Positions 1-8,914 are shown, numbered from the stretch's first letter. The stretch: 64,000 nucleotides of DNA from Rubellicoccus peritrichatus (GCF_033100135.1 NZ_CP136920.1:5451001-5515000), one strand, 5' to 3'. Numbers and translations: made by a program. The notes: generated by a model from the sequence alone, not told the origin.

Positions 1-691
1 CGAGCTGTAGAATCGCAACGGTCAGCTCAGTGGTCCGGCGGTTCGGAGTCACACCGGCTGGCCCGAGAACCTCACGGATGACATCCAGACGATTATCGGG
101 AATTGGATAAGTGATCAGCGTTTCGCGCTCAAAATCACGGGCTGTTAAATATGGCTTGGCCAGCAAGCGATGCCCATGTGGCAATAGCGCCAGGACTTCA
201 TAACTAAACAAAGGATGATACGCGATTCCTGACCGCGAATGTGCATGCGACACCAAAACCAGGTCTGCCTCACCTTCGGTCAGCAGGCCAACGGGATCTG
301 CGTGAAATCCGCTTACCAGATCCACCTCGACTTCGGGCCAATCCTGCCGAAACGCATCCATCGATGGCATAAGCCAGTCGAAGCAGGAATGACACTCCAC
401 TGCGACACGAAGTTGACCTGCCTTGCCATCGCGAATACGTGCAATATCCCTCTCTGCTTTATTCAATTCGTTGATCACCGTAAAGGCACTTTCGAGCAGG
501 CGTTGACCCAATGGCGTAAAACGCAGTGGATCGCTTTTACGTTCGAAAACCTCACCCACACAGTGTTCCTCAATGTCTCGCATTTGGCGAGATACAGCTG
601 GCTGTGAAAGGGCTAGCTCGCGACCGGCACGGGATAAGTTTCCCGTTTCAGCAAGTGTAATCAAAAGACGAAGGTGGCGTATTTCCAACAT
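1..691 (-). CDS. metR: MetR-type LysR regulator (3' end outside window)
   Basis: LysR-family activator of methionine biosynthesis, read on the minus strand and cut by the window edge after about 230 codons. The N-terminus has the winged HTH (residues about 1-60, including LSQPAVSRQMRDIE). The effector domain carries VAVECHSCFDWLMP, the ECHSC region typical of E. coli MetR, then YEVLALLPHGHRL and a YPIP..RLDV block. The start at 691 (MLEIRHLRLL) matches the family N-terminus; an in-frame ATG lies at 700. It is divergent from metE with about 70 bp between them, the classical metR/metE arrangement, so homocysteine-responsive activation of metE is expected. The C-terminus cannot be seen. Confidence 0.9.
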   Translation of the reverse strand, partial: MLEIRHLRLLITLAETGNLSRAGRELALSQPAVSRQMRDIEEHCVGEVFERKSDPLRFTPLGQRLLESAFTVINELNKAERDIARIRDGKAGQLRVAVECHSCFDWLMPSMDAFRQDWPEVEVDLVSGFHADPVGLLTEGEADLVLVSHAHSRSGIAYHPLFSYEVLALLPHGHRLLAKPYLTARDFERETLITYPIPDNRLDVIREVLGPAGVTPNRRTTELTVAILQL

Positions 692-762
692 TATGACCAT
701 AACCTGTACGCATGAATTTCATCATGACAATGCATTTTGTTGAATATCGTTAGCATGATAGA
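692..762. promoter_or_regulatory. metR-metE divergent control region
   Basis: This 71-bp spacer must hold both promoters. MetR sites in enterobacteria follow TGAA-N5-TTCA. Here a TGAATTTCA palindrome sits at 713-721 and a half-matching TGAATATCGTTAG at 741-753. These are candidate sites only, because the first has 1 bp between half sites instead of 5. Confidence 0.35.
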
Positions 763-3129
763 ATGTTGTCCATGTCGTCACAACAGAAGACTCATAACCT
801 TGGATACCCACGTATTGGGGAACGCCGCGAACTGAAGAAAGCGACCGAAGCATACTGGCAGGGCAAGCTTTCTCAAGACGAGCTGAAAGCCGTCGGAAAG
901 CAGTTGCGCCAAACCAACTGGGAGAAACAACGCGATGCGGGTATCGACCTGATTCCCTGCAACGATTTCTCCTTCTACGATCAGATGCTCGACATGAGCT
1001 GTCTCCTCGGAAACATCCCGGAACGCTTTCAGGGTGAGCACTCAAACGATACTTTTGACCTGCAGTTTAAAATCGCCCGTGGGGTTCAGGAAACAAAGGA
1101 CAAATCCTCACCATGCAGCCCCAGTGGCTTCGCCAGTGAGATGACAAAATGGTTTGATACCAATTATCATTTCATTGTTCCTGAGTTCACAAAAGAAAGT
1201 ACCTTTCAAGTTTTATCGACGAAGGTATTCGACGAATTCGCGGAAGCCAAAGCACTCGGCATCAACGCCAAGCCTGTCCTGATTGGGCCACTGACCTACT
1301 TGACTCTGGGTAAAGTTCAGGATGCGAAAAATCCGGACTTCAATCGCTTTGAGCTGATTGACAAACTGTTACCCGTCTATGAGACAGTGCTTGCACGTCT
1401 GGCAGAAGAAGGAGCCGAATGGGTTCAAATTGACGAGCCGGTACTCGCACTGGATTTGAGCAACGAGCAACGCGCCATCCTGAAGGAATCTTATGCTCGC
1501 CTGGCAAATGCAAGCGGCGCAGCAAAGCTGATTGTCGCCAGCTACTTCGGTGAGTTACGGGAAAACCTCGCTGACTTTCTTGCGCTGCCCGTAGACGGAC
1601 TGCACTTCGACGCTGATCGCGGTTACGCAGAAATCGATAGCGTTCTGGCGAATTTCCCCAAGGACAAAATCCTTTCTCTTGGCGTAGTCGATGGACGCAA
1701 CATCTGGATCAACGACTTCAGCCGATCATTACAAATCTTAAATAAAGCTACCACAACGGTTGGCCCAGAAAGTCTCTGGGTTGCTCCTTCCTGCTCGCTG
1801 CTTCACACGCCAATCACATTGAAAAACGAGCCCAAGCTCGATACCGAGCTCACAAGCTGGTTGGCCTTTGCCAATGAAAAGCTTGATGAAATTGCAAGTC
1901 TTAGAAACCTCCTGGTCGACTCGGATTCGAATCAGGACAAACTCGCAAAAAACATTTCAGCGCATCAATCACACAGCAACAGCAAGCGCATTCACAATCC
2001 CGAAGTCGCCCAACGACTGGCAGCAGTCAAAGATCCTGACTACGAACGCGACAGCACCTTCGCAGCACGCCAAAAGGCACAACAGGAAAAGCTGGACCTG
2101 CCACTCTTTCCGACCACAACCATTGGCTCGTTTCCGCAGACCAAAGCAGTGCGCTCGGCACGAGCGCGTTTCAAAAAAGGCGAACTCAACGCCGAGCAGT
2201 ACGATCAATTCCTGAAAGAAGAGACAAAGCGTTGCGTCGAGTTTCAGGATAACATTGGCATCGACATGCCCGTCCATGGTGAGTTCGAACGCAATGACAT
2301 GGTTGAGTTTTTTGGCGAACAACTCGACGGCTTTACCTTCACGAAAAACGGCTGGGTCCAGAGCTACGGATCACGTTACGTCAAGCCTCCCGTCATCTTC
2401 GGCGATGTCAGCCGTCCAAGTGCAATGACCACCTATTGGTCGGAGTATGCGCAAAGTCTAACCAAACGCCCAATGAAGGGCATGCTGACCGGACCAATTA
2501 CCATCCTGCAATGGAGCTTTGTCCGCAATGACCAGCCTCGTGAATTGACAACACGCCAGATTGCCCTGGCGATCCGTGACGAAGTGGCTGACCTTGAGCG
2601 CATTGGAATCGCCGCCATCCAGATCGACGAACCAGCTATCCGTGAAGGTCTGCCTCTGCGCCGATCCGACTGGGCTGCCTATCTTGATTGGGCTGTGAAG
2701 GCGTTCCGTCTCAGCTCATGCTGCGTACGAGATGACACTCAAATTCATACGCATATGTGCTATTCCGAGTTCAATGACATCATTGATTCCATTGCGGCAC
2801 TTGATGCGGACGTGATCACGATCGAAACCTCCCGTTCCAATATGGAACTCCTTGATGCGTTTGTCGGCTTCCAGTATCCAAATGAAATCGGCCCCGGCAT
2901 CTACGATATCCATTCTCCGCGCATCCCTGGCATTCAGGAAATGGAGAAACTGATGCATAAGGCGTCCGCGCTCCTGCCGATTCGTAATCTTTGGGTCAAT
3001 CCCGACTGTGGTCTGAAAACCCGCAACTGGGCCGAGGTCGAACCCGCCCTGCGCAACATGGTGGCGTGCGCCGAAAGCTTACGCGAAAACGCTACCGTAG
3101 AAAGTGCTGAAATGGCGACAACGACCTAA
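763..3129 (+). CDS. metE: Cobalamin-independent methionine synthase
   Basis: Transfers a methyl group from methyl-tetrahydropteroyl-triglutamate to homocysteine in the cytoplasm. The 788-residue length is normal for MetE. Both halves are present: an N-terminal substrate-binding half (LGYPRIG.RRELKKA) and a catalytic C-terminal barrel beginning near FPTTTIGSFPQT. The zinc ligands are visible as H664 and C666 (THMCYSEF), E688 (TIETSRS) and C749 (NPDCGLKTR), with the same spacing as E. coli H641/C643/E665/C726. An in-frame ATG at 772 is an equally good start; neither has a strong ribosome binding site. The gene is followed by two GC-rich hairpins and is divergent from metR. Confidence 0.97.
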   Translation: MLSMSSQQKTHNLGYPRIGERRELKKATEAYWQGKLSQDELKAVGKQLRQTNWEKQRDAGIDLIPCNDFSFYDQMLDMSCLLGNIPERFQGEHSNDTFDLQFKIARGVQETKDKSSPCSPSGFASEMTKWFDTNYHFIVPEFTKESTFQVLSTKVFDEFAEAKALGINAKPVLIGPLTYLTLGKVQDAKNPDFNRFELIDKLLPVYETVLARLAEEGAEWVQIDEPVLALDLSNEQRAILKESYARLANASGAAKLIVASYFGELRENLADFLALPVDGLHFDADRGYAEIDSVLANFPKDKILSLGVVDGRNIWINDFSRSLQILNKATTTVGPESLWVAPSCSLLHTPITLKNEPKLDTELTSWLAFANEKLDEIASLRNLLVDSDSNQDKLAKNISAHQSHSNSKRIHNPEVAQRLAAVKDPDYERDSTFAARQKAQQEKLDLPLFPTTTIGSFPQTKAVRSARARFKKGELNAEQYDQFLKEETKRCVEFQDNIGIDMPVHGEFERNDMVEFFGEQLDGFTFTKNGWVQSYGSRYVKPPVIFGDVSRPSAMTTYWSEYAQSLTKRPMKGMLTGPITILQWSFVRNDQPRELTTRQIALAIRDEVADLERIGIAAIQIDEPAIREGLPLRRSDWAAYLDWAVKAFRLSSCCVRDDTQIHTHMCYSEFNDIIDSIAALDADVITIETSRSNMELLDAFVGFQYPNEIGPGIYDIHSPRIPGIQEMEKLMHKASALLPIRNLWVNPDCGLKTRNWAEVEPALRNMVACAESLRENATVESAEMATTT

Positions 3130-3144
3130 GGTGTCCTAAGGGAG

Positions 3145-3164
3145 CGGGGGCATTCCTGCCCCCG
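3145..3164. repeat. GGGGGCA hairpin, copy 1
   Basis: Perfect 8-bp inverted repeat, CGGGGGCA and TGCCCCCG around a 4-nt loop, 15 bp after the metE stop. The same hairpin recurs at 3189-3210 and 16335-16354. Confidence 0.8.
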
Positions 3165-3188
3165 TCAGATCCTAAGCAAACACAACAT

Positions 3189-3218
3189 ACGGGGGCAGAA
3201 ATGCCCCCGTTCCTTTTT
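3189..3218 (+). terminator. Terminator after metE
   Basis: Arms ACGGGGGCA and TGCCCCCGT close a GAAA (GNRA-type) loop, followed by TCCTTTTTG. It should end metE transcription and separate it from the folate operon. Confidence 0.8.
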
Positions 3219-3270
3219 GTTAACTCCATTTAGCTTGCGCTGGATTGCACGGCTGAGAACCATACGTCCT

Positions 3271-4662
3271 GTGTTTCCCAAAGTTATTGAATTGGCCTCG
3301 CCTCCGTCGGTGGATTGCTTGATCGAGCAATTCGGCTCGCGGCGGCTGCCTTTTGTCCTCGACAGTTCCTTGTCGAATGACGGGCTCGGCCAGTTCAGTT
3401 TCTTTGGAGCAGATCCCTTCCTGGTCTTCACTGGCAAAGATGGACAATACGAAACACAGTCGCCAGATGGCACAGAATCTTTGGTCGGCGATGGACTTGC
3501 CATTATGCGCGATCTGATGAGTCAGCACAAAATTGACAACAATCAGCCTATCCCCTTCTGCGGTGGCGCGGTTGGCTTTCTGAGCTATGACTACGGGAGG
3601 CAAATCGAACGTGTGCCTCAACTGGCAGAAGATGACCGTGATGTGCCCGACCTGCACTTTGGTTTTTACGATGGCATTGCCGCGCTCAATCATGAGACAG
3701 GCATACTCAGTCTGATCGCCTTGGGAATTCGAGCCGACCCCGATCTCGTTTTAGCCGAGCTTAAAGCCATCATCGAAAGTCCATTTAAAAAATCGGGAGA
3801 AGCCCCAATACAAAGACATGGTGAGTGGCAATGGAACATGAGCCACGAAACTTTTCTGAACACGGTCGAGCGCGTTCGCAGCTACATTGCGAGCGGAGAT
3901 GTTTATCAAGTAAACCTATCGCAACGCGCGCGTTGTTCATACGAAGGAAACGCCATCCAACTTTACCAGGCATTGCGAAACGGAAACCCCGCCCCCTACT
4001 CCGCTTATATTGATACGGGAGAACTGGCCATTCTCTCGACATCACCAGAGCAGCTCATTCGCAAACAAGGCAGGCAGCTCGAAACACGCCCGATCAAGGG
4101 TACCCGCCCCCGCGGGGCCAATACCGAGGAAGATCAGCGCAACGCAAATGCTCTCTTATGCTCGGAAAAAGACCGGGCGGAATTGCTCATGATTGTAGAC
4201 CTTGAGCGCAATGACCTCGGTCGAGTCGCGGAGATAGGTAGCGTCAAAGTCGATCAATTGTATCACCTGGAACATTACGCCCGTGTCATTCATCAGACCG
4301 CCCAGGTCAAAGCGCAACTGGCAGAAGATCGTGATATTTTTGATTGTATCAAGGCTCTGTTTCCCGGTGGATCCATCACTGGAGCACCCAAAATTCGTGC
4401 CATGGAAATCATCGAAGAACTGGAACCAACTCGACGCGGAGCCTATACCGGTTCAGTCGGATATATTGGATTCGATGGCAACGCCGAGCTCAACATTGCC
4501 ATCCGCAGCCTTCACTTAAAGGACGGCTTTCTCGACTATCAGGTCGGCAGTGGTATTGTCTGGGATTCAGACCCGGAAAGCGAATACCAGGAAACCTTGG
4601 ACAAAGGACGTGCCATCCGAGAAACGATCGATAAGCTGTGTCAGCTTGGAACAATGACGTAG
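3271..4662 (+). CDS. pabB: Aminodeoxychorismate synthase component I
   Basis: Converts chorismate plus ammonia to 4-amino-4-deoxychorismate, the first step of the p-aminobenzoate branch of folate synthesis. The chorismate-binding domain fills the C-terminal two thirds. PIKGTRPRG with K276 is diagnostic of PabB, whereas anthranilate synthase has PIAGT. FPGGSITGAPKIRAME and GSGIVWDSDPESEY complete the active site. The frame is open from a TTG at 3217, but that codon lies in the metE terminator T-tract, so a GTG at 3271 or TTG at 3235 is more plausible. No glutaminase partner (pabA) is nearby. It heads the run pabB-pabC-folP-folB-folK. Confidence 0.93.
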   Translation: MFPKVIELASPPSVDCLIEQFGSRRLPFVLDSSLSNDGLGQFSFFGADPFLVFTGKDGQYETQSPDGTESLVGDGLAIMRDLMSQHKIDNNQPIPFCGGAVGFLSYDYGRQIERVPQLAEDDRDVPDLHFGFYDGIAALNHETGILSLIALGIRADPDLVLAELKAIIESPFKKSGEAPIQRHGEWQWNMSHETFLNTVERVRSYIASGDVYQVNLSQRARCSYEGNAIQLYQALRNGNPAPYSAYIDTGELAILSTSPEQLIRKQGRQLETRPIKGTRPRGANTEEDQRNANALLCSEKDRAELLMIVDLERNDLGRVAEIGSVKVDQLYHLEHYARVIHQTAQVKAQLAEDRDIFDCIKALFPGGSITGAPKIRAMEIIEELEPTRRGAYTGSVGYIGFDGNAELNIAIRSLHLKDGFLDYQVGSGIVWDSDPESEYQETLDKGRAIRETIDKLCQLGTMT

Positions 4663-4670
4663 AAGATTCA

Positions 4671-4743
4671 GACAGAATTTACGGAATTAATAGAATTTTA
4701 AAGCATCCATTTTTTTAATTCTGTTAATTCCGTAAATTCTGTC
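4671..4743. repeat. GACAGAATT palindrome, copy 1
   Basis: An imperfect inverted repeat in the pabB-pabC gap. The arms start GACAGAATTTACGGAATTAA and match at 26 of 27 positions. Each arm is itself made of 9-bp units of the kind ACNGAATTA. The same family occurs at 29097-29153, 48606-48692 and, as a half copy, 50110-50134. It would form a long stem in the operon mRNA. Confidence 0.85.
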
Positions 4744-4764
4744 TAAAAATAATACCCTGATCAC

Positions 4765-5592
4765 ATGTCGAACATTACAATCATACAGTCTGGTGAAGCG
4801 GTCTCACTTGATCCGACAGGGTCAGGATTCGCTCATGGCTGTGGTGTTTTTGAAACAATGAAACTCGCCGATGGCCAGTTGTGTTTCTGGGAGGCGCATT
4901 GGGCGCGGCTTAGTTATTCAGCTGAAACCCTCGGGCTGACTCACGACTGCACCATTGATCGTATGCAGGAGGCATTAAGCGAGCTTGTTCGTAAAGACAG
5001 CATACGCGAAGGAACACTCAAGATTTCCCTGCTTCAAGATGGCACTGATACACGCTTTGTCATCTATGCCCGCCCAACAACTCAAGCCCCCGATTCCGTT
5101 CGGCTTCGATTAGACAAGACGAACCCTTTGAATGCAGAATCCGCTCTCGCTGGCCACAAGACGCACAATTACATGGAAAGCATGTTGCTGTTAAAATCGT
5201 GTCGTGCATCAGGCTATTTTGATGTGATTCGATTGAATACATCTGGATTTTTAGCAGAAACCACAATCAGTAACTTTTTCTTTATCAAGAACGACCAGCT
5301 CTACACCCCTGCCCTACATACCGGCATCCTTCCCGGAATTATTCGAGAGGAAGTGATTAAACTGACAAAACAGCTTTCCATAACCGTAAAAACCGGCGAC
5401 ATCCCTGTCGAAGAAATAGAAGGCGCCAATGCCTTTTTCCTGACGAATTCTTCTGTCGGAATTCTGCCGGTTGATCAAATTGACGGCGACGGCATTCAAT
5501 TCAAAGCAGATAGTACCCAACATCCAGTTGTTGAAAAATTAAGTCTGATTCTCGCACAAAGCGAACAGGAGAATTCACAAATTTTGATATAA
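4765..5592 (+). CDS. pabC: Aminodeoxychorismate lyase (class IV PLP enzyme)
   Basis: Fold-type IV PLP enzyme that releases pyruvate from aminodeoxychorismate to give p-aminobenzoate. The protein has 275 residues, usual for the family. It shows an early GSGFAHGCGVFETM block, a probable Schiff-base lysine K132 (AGHKTHNYMES), and the cofactor-phosphate region ETTISNFFF. Branched-chain or D-amino acid aminotransferases share the fold, so the assignment rests on the position between pabB and folP. The stop overlaps the folP start (TAATG), which suggests translational coupling. Confidence 0.87.
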   Translation: MSNITIIQSGEAVSLDPTGSGFAHGCGVFETMKLADGQLCFWEAHWARLSYSAETLGLTHDCTIDRMQEALSELVRKDSIREGTLKISLLQDGTDTRFVIYARPTTQAPDSVRLRLDKTNPLNAESALAGHKTHNYMESMLLLKSCRASGYFDVIRLNTSGFLAETTISNFFFIKNDQLYTPALHTGILPGIIREEVIKLTKQLSITVKTGDIPVEEIEGANAFFLTNSSVGILPVDQIDGDGIQFKADSTQHPVVEKLSLILAQSEQENSQILI

Positions 5593-6428
5593 TGCCCAGC
5601 CGAAAAACATATCACACGAAACGCAAAGAGCTTTCGCTTGGAAGCAAGACTTACCTGGTCGGCATTTTAAACCTCACTCCGGATTCGTTTTCCGATGGTG
5701 GTATTTTCGTAGAAACTGAGCAAGCCGTTGCACACTTCAACGCAATGGTCAAAGCGGGTGCTGAAATCATCGACATTGGCGGCGAATCAACACGCCCCGG
5801 CCATACACCTGTTCCCGCGAATGAGGAAATTGCCCGCGTGGTGCCCTTCATTGAAACCATCCGCCTGCAAACAGACACCTTGATCTCAATTGACACTTCC
5901 AAAAGCGAAGTAGCCGAAGCCGCTCTGATGGCTGGCGCTGATATCGTCAATGATGTCTGGGGCGCACAACGCGATCCGCAGATGGCCGAAGTGATCGCCA
6001 AGCACGAGGCGGCTTGCATTCTAATGCACAATCGACCAGCCGAAGAAGCTGGAAAAGGTGATGTCATTGACGCGATTACCCGTTTTTTCAAAAACTCAAT
6101 AAGTGTGGTCAAAAACGCCGGAGTCCGTGATGATGCCATCATGCTGGACCCGGGACTAGGCTTCGGAAAAACGTTTGAAGAGAACTGGGAAATCATGCGC
6201 CGCCTGGAAGAACTGCAAGCGATGGGCTATCCCCTGCTGCTGGGAGCCTCGCGCAAATCAATGATTGCCAAACTCCTCAATATCGAAAACCCCAAAGAGC
6301 GCACCAGCGGAACACTCGCAACTACAGCATTGGCAATTCAGGCCGGAGTTGATTTTGTTCGGGTGCATGACATCCGCGAAAATCGCGAATGCGCAGACGT
6401 CATGGATTATTGCTTACGACATGAATAA
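5592..6428 (+). CDS. folP: Dihydropteroate synthase
   Basis: Condenses p-aminobenzoate with hydroxymethyl-dihydropterin pyrophosphate; this is the sulfonamide target. Of 278 residues, signature 1 is ILNLTPDSFSDGG, signature 2 is IDIGGESTRPG, and the sequence continues with ISIDTSKSEVAEAAL, NDVWGAQ, LDPGLGFGKT, LLGASRKSMI and VRVHDI, the standard barrel strand-end motifs. It starts inside the pabC stop codon and overlaps folB by 8 nt. Confidence 0.96.
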   Translation: MPSRKTYHTKRKELSLGSKTYLVGILNLTPDSFSDGGIFVETEQAVAHFNAMVKAGAEIIDIGGESTRPGHTPVPANEEIARVVPFIETIRLQTDTLISIDTSKSEVAEAALMAGADIVNDVWGAQRDPQMAEVIAKHEAACILMHNRPAEEAGKGDVIDAITRFFKNSISVVKNAGVRDDAIMLDPGLGFGKTFEENWEIMRRLEELQAMGYPLLLGASRKSMIAKLLNIENPKERTSGTLATTALAIQAGVDFVRVHDIRENRECADVMDYCLRHE

Positions 6429-6786
6429 GACTAAAATTGAATTGAAAAACCTGGCTTTCTTTGCCCGTCACGGACTGATGAAGGAAGAGGAAGCACTGGG
6501 TCAGCGCTTCCGCCTTGATGTCCGGGTGGAAATCGACCCGAGCCTCGACCTCAGTGCCGACGCCCCGCACATAACAATCAATTACGTTGAGCTTTACGCA
6601 TTGGTGAAAGAAATCTTTGAAGGCAAGCGATTCAATCTGATTGAAAGCTGTGCTGACATGATAGCGCGGTCTATTCTGGAAAAGTTCGATAAAGCCATTG
6701 AAGTAAGCGTCACCATCAAAAAGCCATCGGTCCCGGTGGATTGCATCTGCGATTATTTTGCCACGGAGGTTACTCGATGCCGCTGA
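6421..6786 (+). CDS. folB: Dihydroneopterin aldolase
   Basis: Makes 6-hydroxymethyl-dihydropterin from dihydroneopterin. The 121-residue length fits the family. Motifs are ELKNLAFFARHGLMKEEEALGQRF near the N-terminus with the usual conserved glutamate, INYVELYALVK (the N-Y dyad) and SVTIKKPSVPV at the end. The frame stays open upstream inside folP, but the ATG at 6421 gives the family N-terminus (MNKTKIELKNL). It overlaps folP by 8 nt and folK by 10 nt. Confidence 0.93.
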   Translation: MNKTKIELKNLAFFARHGLMKEEEALGQRFRLDVRVEIDPSLDLSADAPHITINYVELYALVKEIFEGKRFNLIESCADMIARSILEKFDKAIEVSVTIKKPSVPVDCICDYFATEVTRCR

Positions 6787-7271
6787 CCATGGCCTACCTC
6801 GCCCTGGGCAGCAACCTGGGCGAACGCCTGAAACAAATGCGCTCCGCACTTGAAATACTGGAAGCGGATGGAAATGTGCAAATCGTCCGAGCCAGCCCCG
6901 TTTACCAAAACCGAGCCATCGGCATGGGTGAAGCCGATCCATTTTTAAACGCTGTTGTAAAAGTAAAAACATCGCTCTCGCCCGAAGCACTGCTTGATCT
7001 CTGCCTGAGCACCGAGAATAAACTCGGTCGTGTGCGCACTGATGGCTGGTCCCCCCGCACCATTGATATCGATGTGCTGCTTTACGGAGAAATCGATATG
7101 GACACCGAACGCCTGCGCTTACCACATCCAGCCATCGCAGAACGCGATTTTGTTGTCCAGCCACTACTCGACATTGCACCTGATCTGGAAATCAACGGCC
7201 AGTCGTTACAATCGATCAAAGACGCCCTGCCTGTATTCGAATTGGAAGAAGTCGACGCTGTACTTTGGTAA
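6777..7271 (+). CDS. folK: HPPK, hydroxymethyl-dihydropterin pyrophosphokinase
   Basis: Transfers pyrophosphate from ATP to hydroxymethyl-dihydropterin. The 164-residue protein has the N-terminal YLALGSNLGERL, the R..DGWSPRTIDIDVLLYG catalytic stretch with its magnesium-binding aspartates, and LPHPAIAERDFVVQPL. GGAGGT at 6765-6770 precedes the ATG at 6777 and rejects the longer frame from 6741. It is the last gene of the folate operon. Confidence 0.95.
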   Translation: MPLTMAYLALGSNLGERLKQMRSALEILEADGNVQIVRASPVYQNRAIGMGEADPFLNAVVKVKTSLSPEALLDLCLSTENKLGRVRTDGWSPRTIDIDVLLYGEIDMDTERLRLPHPAIAERDFVVQPLLDIAPDLEINGQSLQSIKDALPVFELEEVDAVLW

Positions 7272-7360
7272 GGCGCCGTCTCCAGGAGTCGCGCTCGTGA
7301 GAGCGTGGACCCGAAAATCCACCGTCTTACGACGGCGGTTACTGGAGACCGCGCCCTGCC
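7272..7360. repeat. Three-hairpin intergenic element
   Basis: The outer arms GGCGCCGTCTCCAG (7272-7285) and CTGGAGACCGCGCC (7342-7355) differ at one position. Between them sit two perfect hairpins: CGCTC-GTGA-GAGCG (7292-7305) and CCGTC-TTAC-GACGG (7322-7335). The outer arm resembles the GGCGYAGTCTCCAG arms of the elements at 54947 and 56459. It starts at the folK stop codon. Confidence 0.75.
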
Positions 7361-7384
7361 AATAAAACTGTCAAAGAACAAGAA

Positions 7385-7411
7385 AAGCACAGCGATGTGC
7401 TTGAGAGTTTT
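7385..7411 (+). terminator. Terminator of the folate operon
   Basis: Perfect stem AAGCACA and TGTGCTT closing a GCGA loop, then GAGAGTTTTC. It sits at the join between the folate operon and the phage block. Confidence 0.6.
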
Positions 7412-7873
7412 CTAAAAACCCTTGAGTCGTTCTCCACAAAGTGGATTAGACCGCCGCGATACGACTACGGGACCAAAGCTCGTGCGCACCTGTGGTGATA
7501 CTTCAGGATCCCCGGGGATCGATACCGGGAAAGATCCGCTGCCAATGCGAGTGAGTAATGTCGAAGCCTCAGAGGCCAGGTCCTCCTGCGCAGTAGTCAT
7601 GCTGAAGGCAGCTATCGAATCAGTCAAAAGCACCATCACAAGGTAAGCGCCACTACGGACAAGCTCAGGAGGAATCAAGGCAGAGTCTGCGCTCAGGATA
7701 TTTTTATCATGCGCACGAACCTCTCCACGAATACGCTCAACAATCGCCGCCAACGAAACCGTCAACGGATCATTAACCGTCCCAAGATCAGCGCGCGCCG
7801 CAACGGCATCGCGTTGCGCAGTGTTTAAGTAAGGCGAAATCTCCACCTCAGTAAGTGTTTTCCAAGTTTTCAT
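7412..7873 (-). CDS. Phage protein, probable head-tail connector
   Basis: A 153-residue protein from the ATG at 7873 (MKTWKTLTEVEISPYL); the frame extends to 7930. The helix-rich middle (AAIVERIRGEVRAHD, IPPELVRSGAYLVMVLL) and the position directly after the capsid gene resemble the Mu gp36/DUF1320 connector group. This is a structural inference, not a clear family match. It is the last gene of the head block. No tail gene follows, and its C-terminus ends at the folate operon terminator. Confidence 0.5.
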   Translation of the reverse strand: MKTWKTLTEVEISPYLNTAQRDAVAARADLGTVNDPLTVSLAAIVERIRGEVRAHDKNILSADSALIPPELVRSGAYLVMVLLTDSIAAFSMTTAQEDLASEASTLLTRIGSGSFPVSIPGDPEVSPQVRTSFGPVVVSRRSNPLCGERLKGF

Positions 7874-7978
7874 ATTACTATATTTTTTTTTGCCACAGAG
7901 GAAAATTAAGGTTATCGGTTTTTCAAACAATCTCGCCGGAGTCGGACCAGCGAGATTGCTTTAGTTATTGTATCAATA

Positions 7979-8914
7979 TCAGGATACAGTCAGCTTGCGA
8001 ATACCAAGCTGGCTCGTCACAACAATATTGCTGTAGTGCTCGACCGTAACGTCAGTGTACTTCGACGATTCTTCGAGGTAGACGCGGAAGGAACCTCCCC
8101 CGTCGACTGGCGTGACAAAGCGCTTCAGATTGGAAGGCTCATCTTTGCCATAAGCATCCTGGCCAAAGAAGGCGTAGACTGCATTGCCCACGATGCCGGA
8201 CTTAGCACTGGCCGCACTTTGATAACGCGCGGACGTAATACGCACGCCTTCGATCAGAAGCTTCCGGGCAAGACCATCGCTCGTCAGTGCCGCACTGGCG
8301 TAGGCACCGGCGTTGTTCTGCGACTCATAGGACGCAGCCCGCAAATCCCAGGCACCTTCGCCAAAGAGCACACGATTCGGACGCACGCCACTTTCATTCG
8401 CAGCAGCGATCAAGGCAGCGCGGATATCGCCATCGGGATTGCTGATATCATTCCAGCTTTTGTTCTCATTATCCGCAGCAGCGCTCAACACGCTGATAGC
8501 CCGGCGCAGCTCGTTACGCTGCAAACGTTGAAGCAATAGCTGAACCGCACGCTCCTGCCAATCATCGGTCATGGTTTCATCATGATCAATTCGCATCGTA
8601 AGTCCCTTGTTCAGCGTCTTCTCATTCACGGTTTCACCAGCATACTCGACACGCTTGAAGGCTCCACCAATTGCACGAATATCATCCGCTTCGGAAAAAA
8701 ATGCCTCGGCATTTTTCGCACGTTTGAATTCGAACCGGCGACCAACCGGGATCTTCGGAGCGATAAAATCAAGCATCGCCTCCAGATTCTCCGTATCCTT
8801 CCATCCAGCCGAAAACGCGGTCAAAGGCTCAGAATAATGAGCGCTGTTAAAACGGCTTTCATTGGCCGCACTGATTTCGTTAGCAACGAGTGTTTCTTTA
8901 GTTTCTGTTTTCAT
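7979..8914 (-). CDS. Phage major capsid protein
   Basis: A 311-residue protein placed after protease and cement genes, the normal place of the major capsid subunit in Mu-like heads. The sequence has an N-terminal helical region (about 1-60), a central QERAVQLLLQRLQRNELRRA helix, PNRVLFGEGAWDLR, and a beta-rich C-terminus ending in VVTSQLGIRKLTVS, consistent with an HK97-type subunit. There is no long scaffold-like prefix. The leader is A-rich (AAAATAAAATG) without a purine-rich ribosome site. Confidence 0.7.
   Translation of the reverse strand: MKTETKETLVANEISAANESRFNSAHYSEPLTAFSAGWKDTENLEAMLDFIAPKIPVGRRFEFKRAKNAEAFFSEADDIRAIGGAFKRVEYAGETVNEKTLNKGLTMRIDHDETMTDDWQERAVQLLLQRLQRNELRRAISVLSAAADNENKSWNDISNPDGDIRAALIAAANESGVRPNRVLFGEGAWDLRAASYESQNNAGAYASAALTSDGLARKLLIEGVRITSARYQSAASAKSGIVGNAVYAFFGQDAYGKDEPSNLKRFVTPVDGGGSFRVYLEESSKYTDVTVEHYSNIVVTSQLGIRKLTVS

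Noticed and set aside
239-607. 122-aa plus-strand frame at the left edge
   Set aside because: Antisense to metR, which has a clear family match.
6400-7179. 259-aa minus-strand frame in the folate operon
   Set aside because: Antisense shadow of folB and folK; no motifs.
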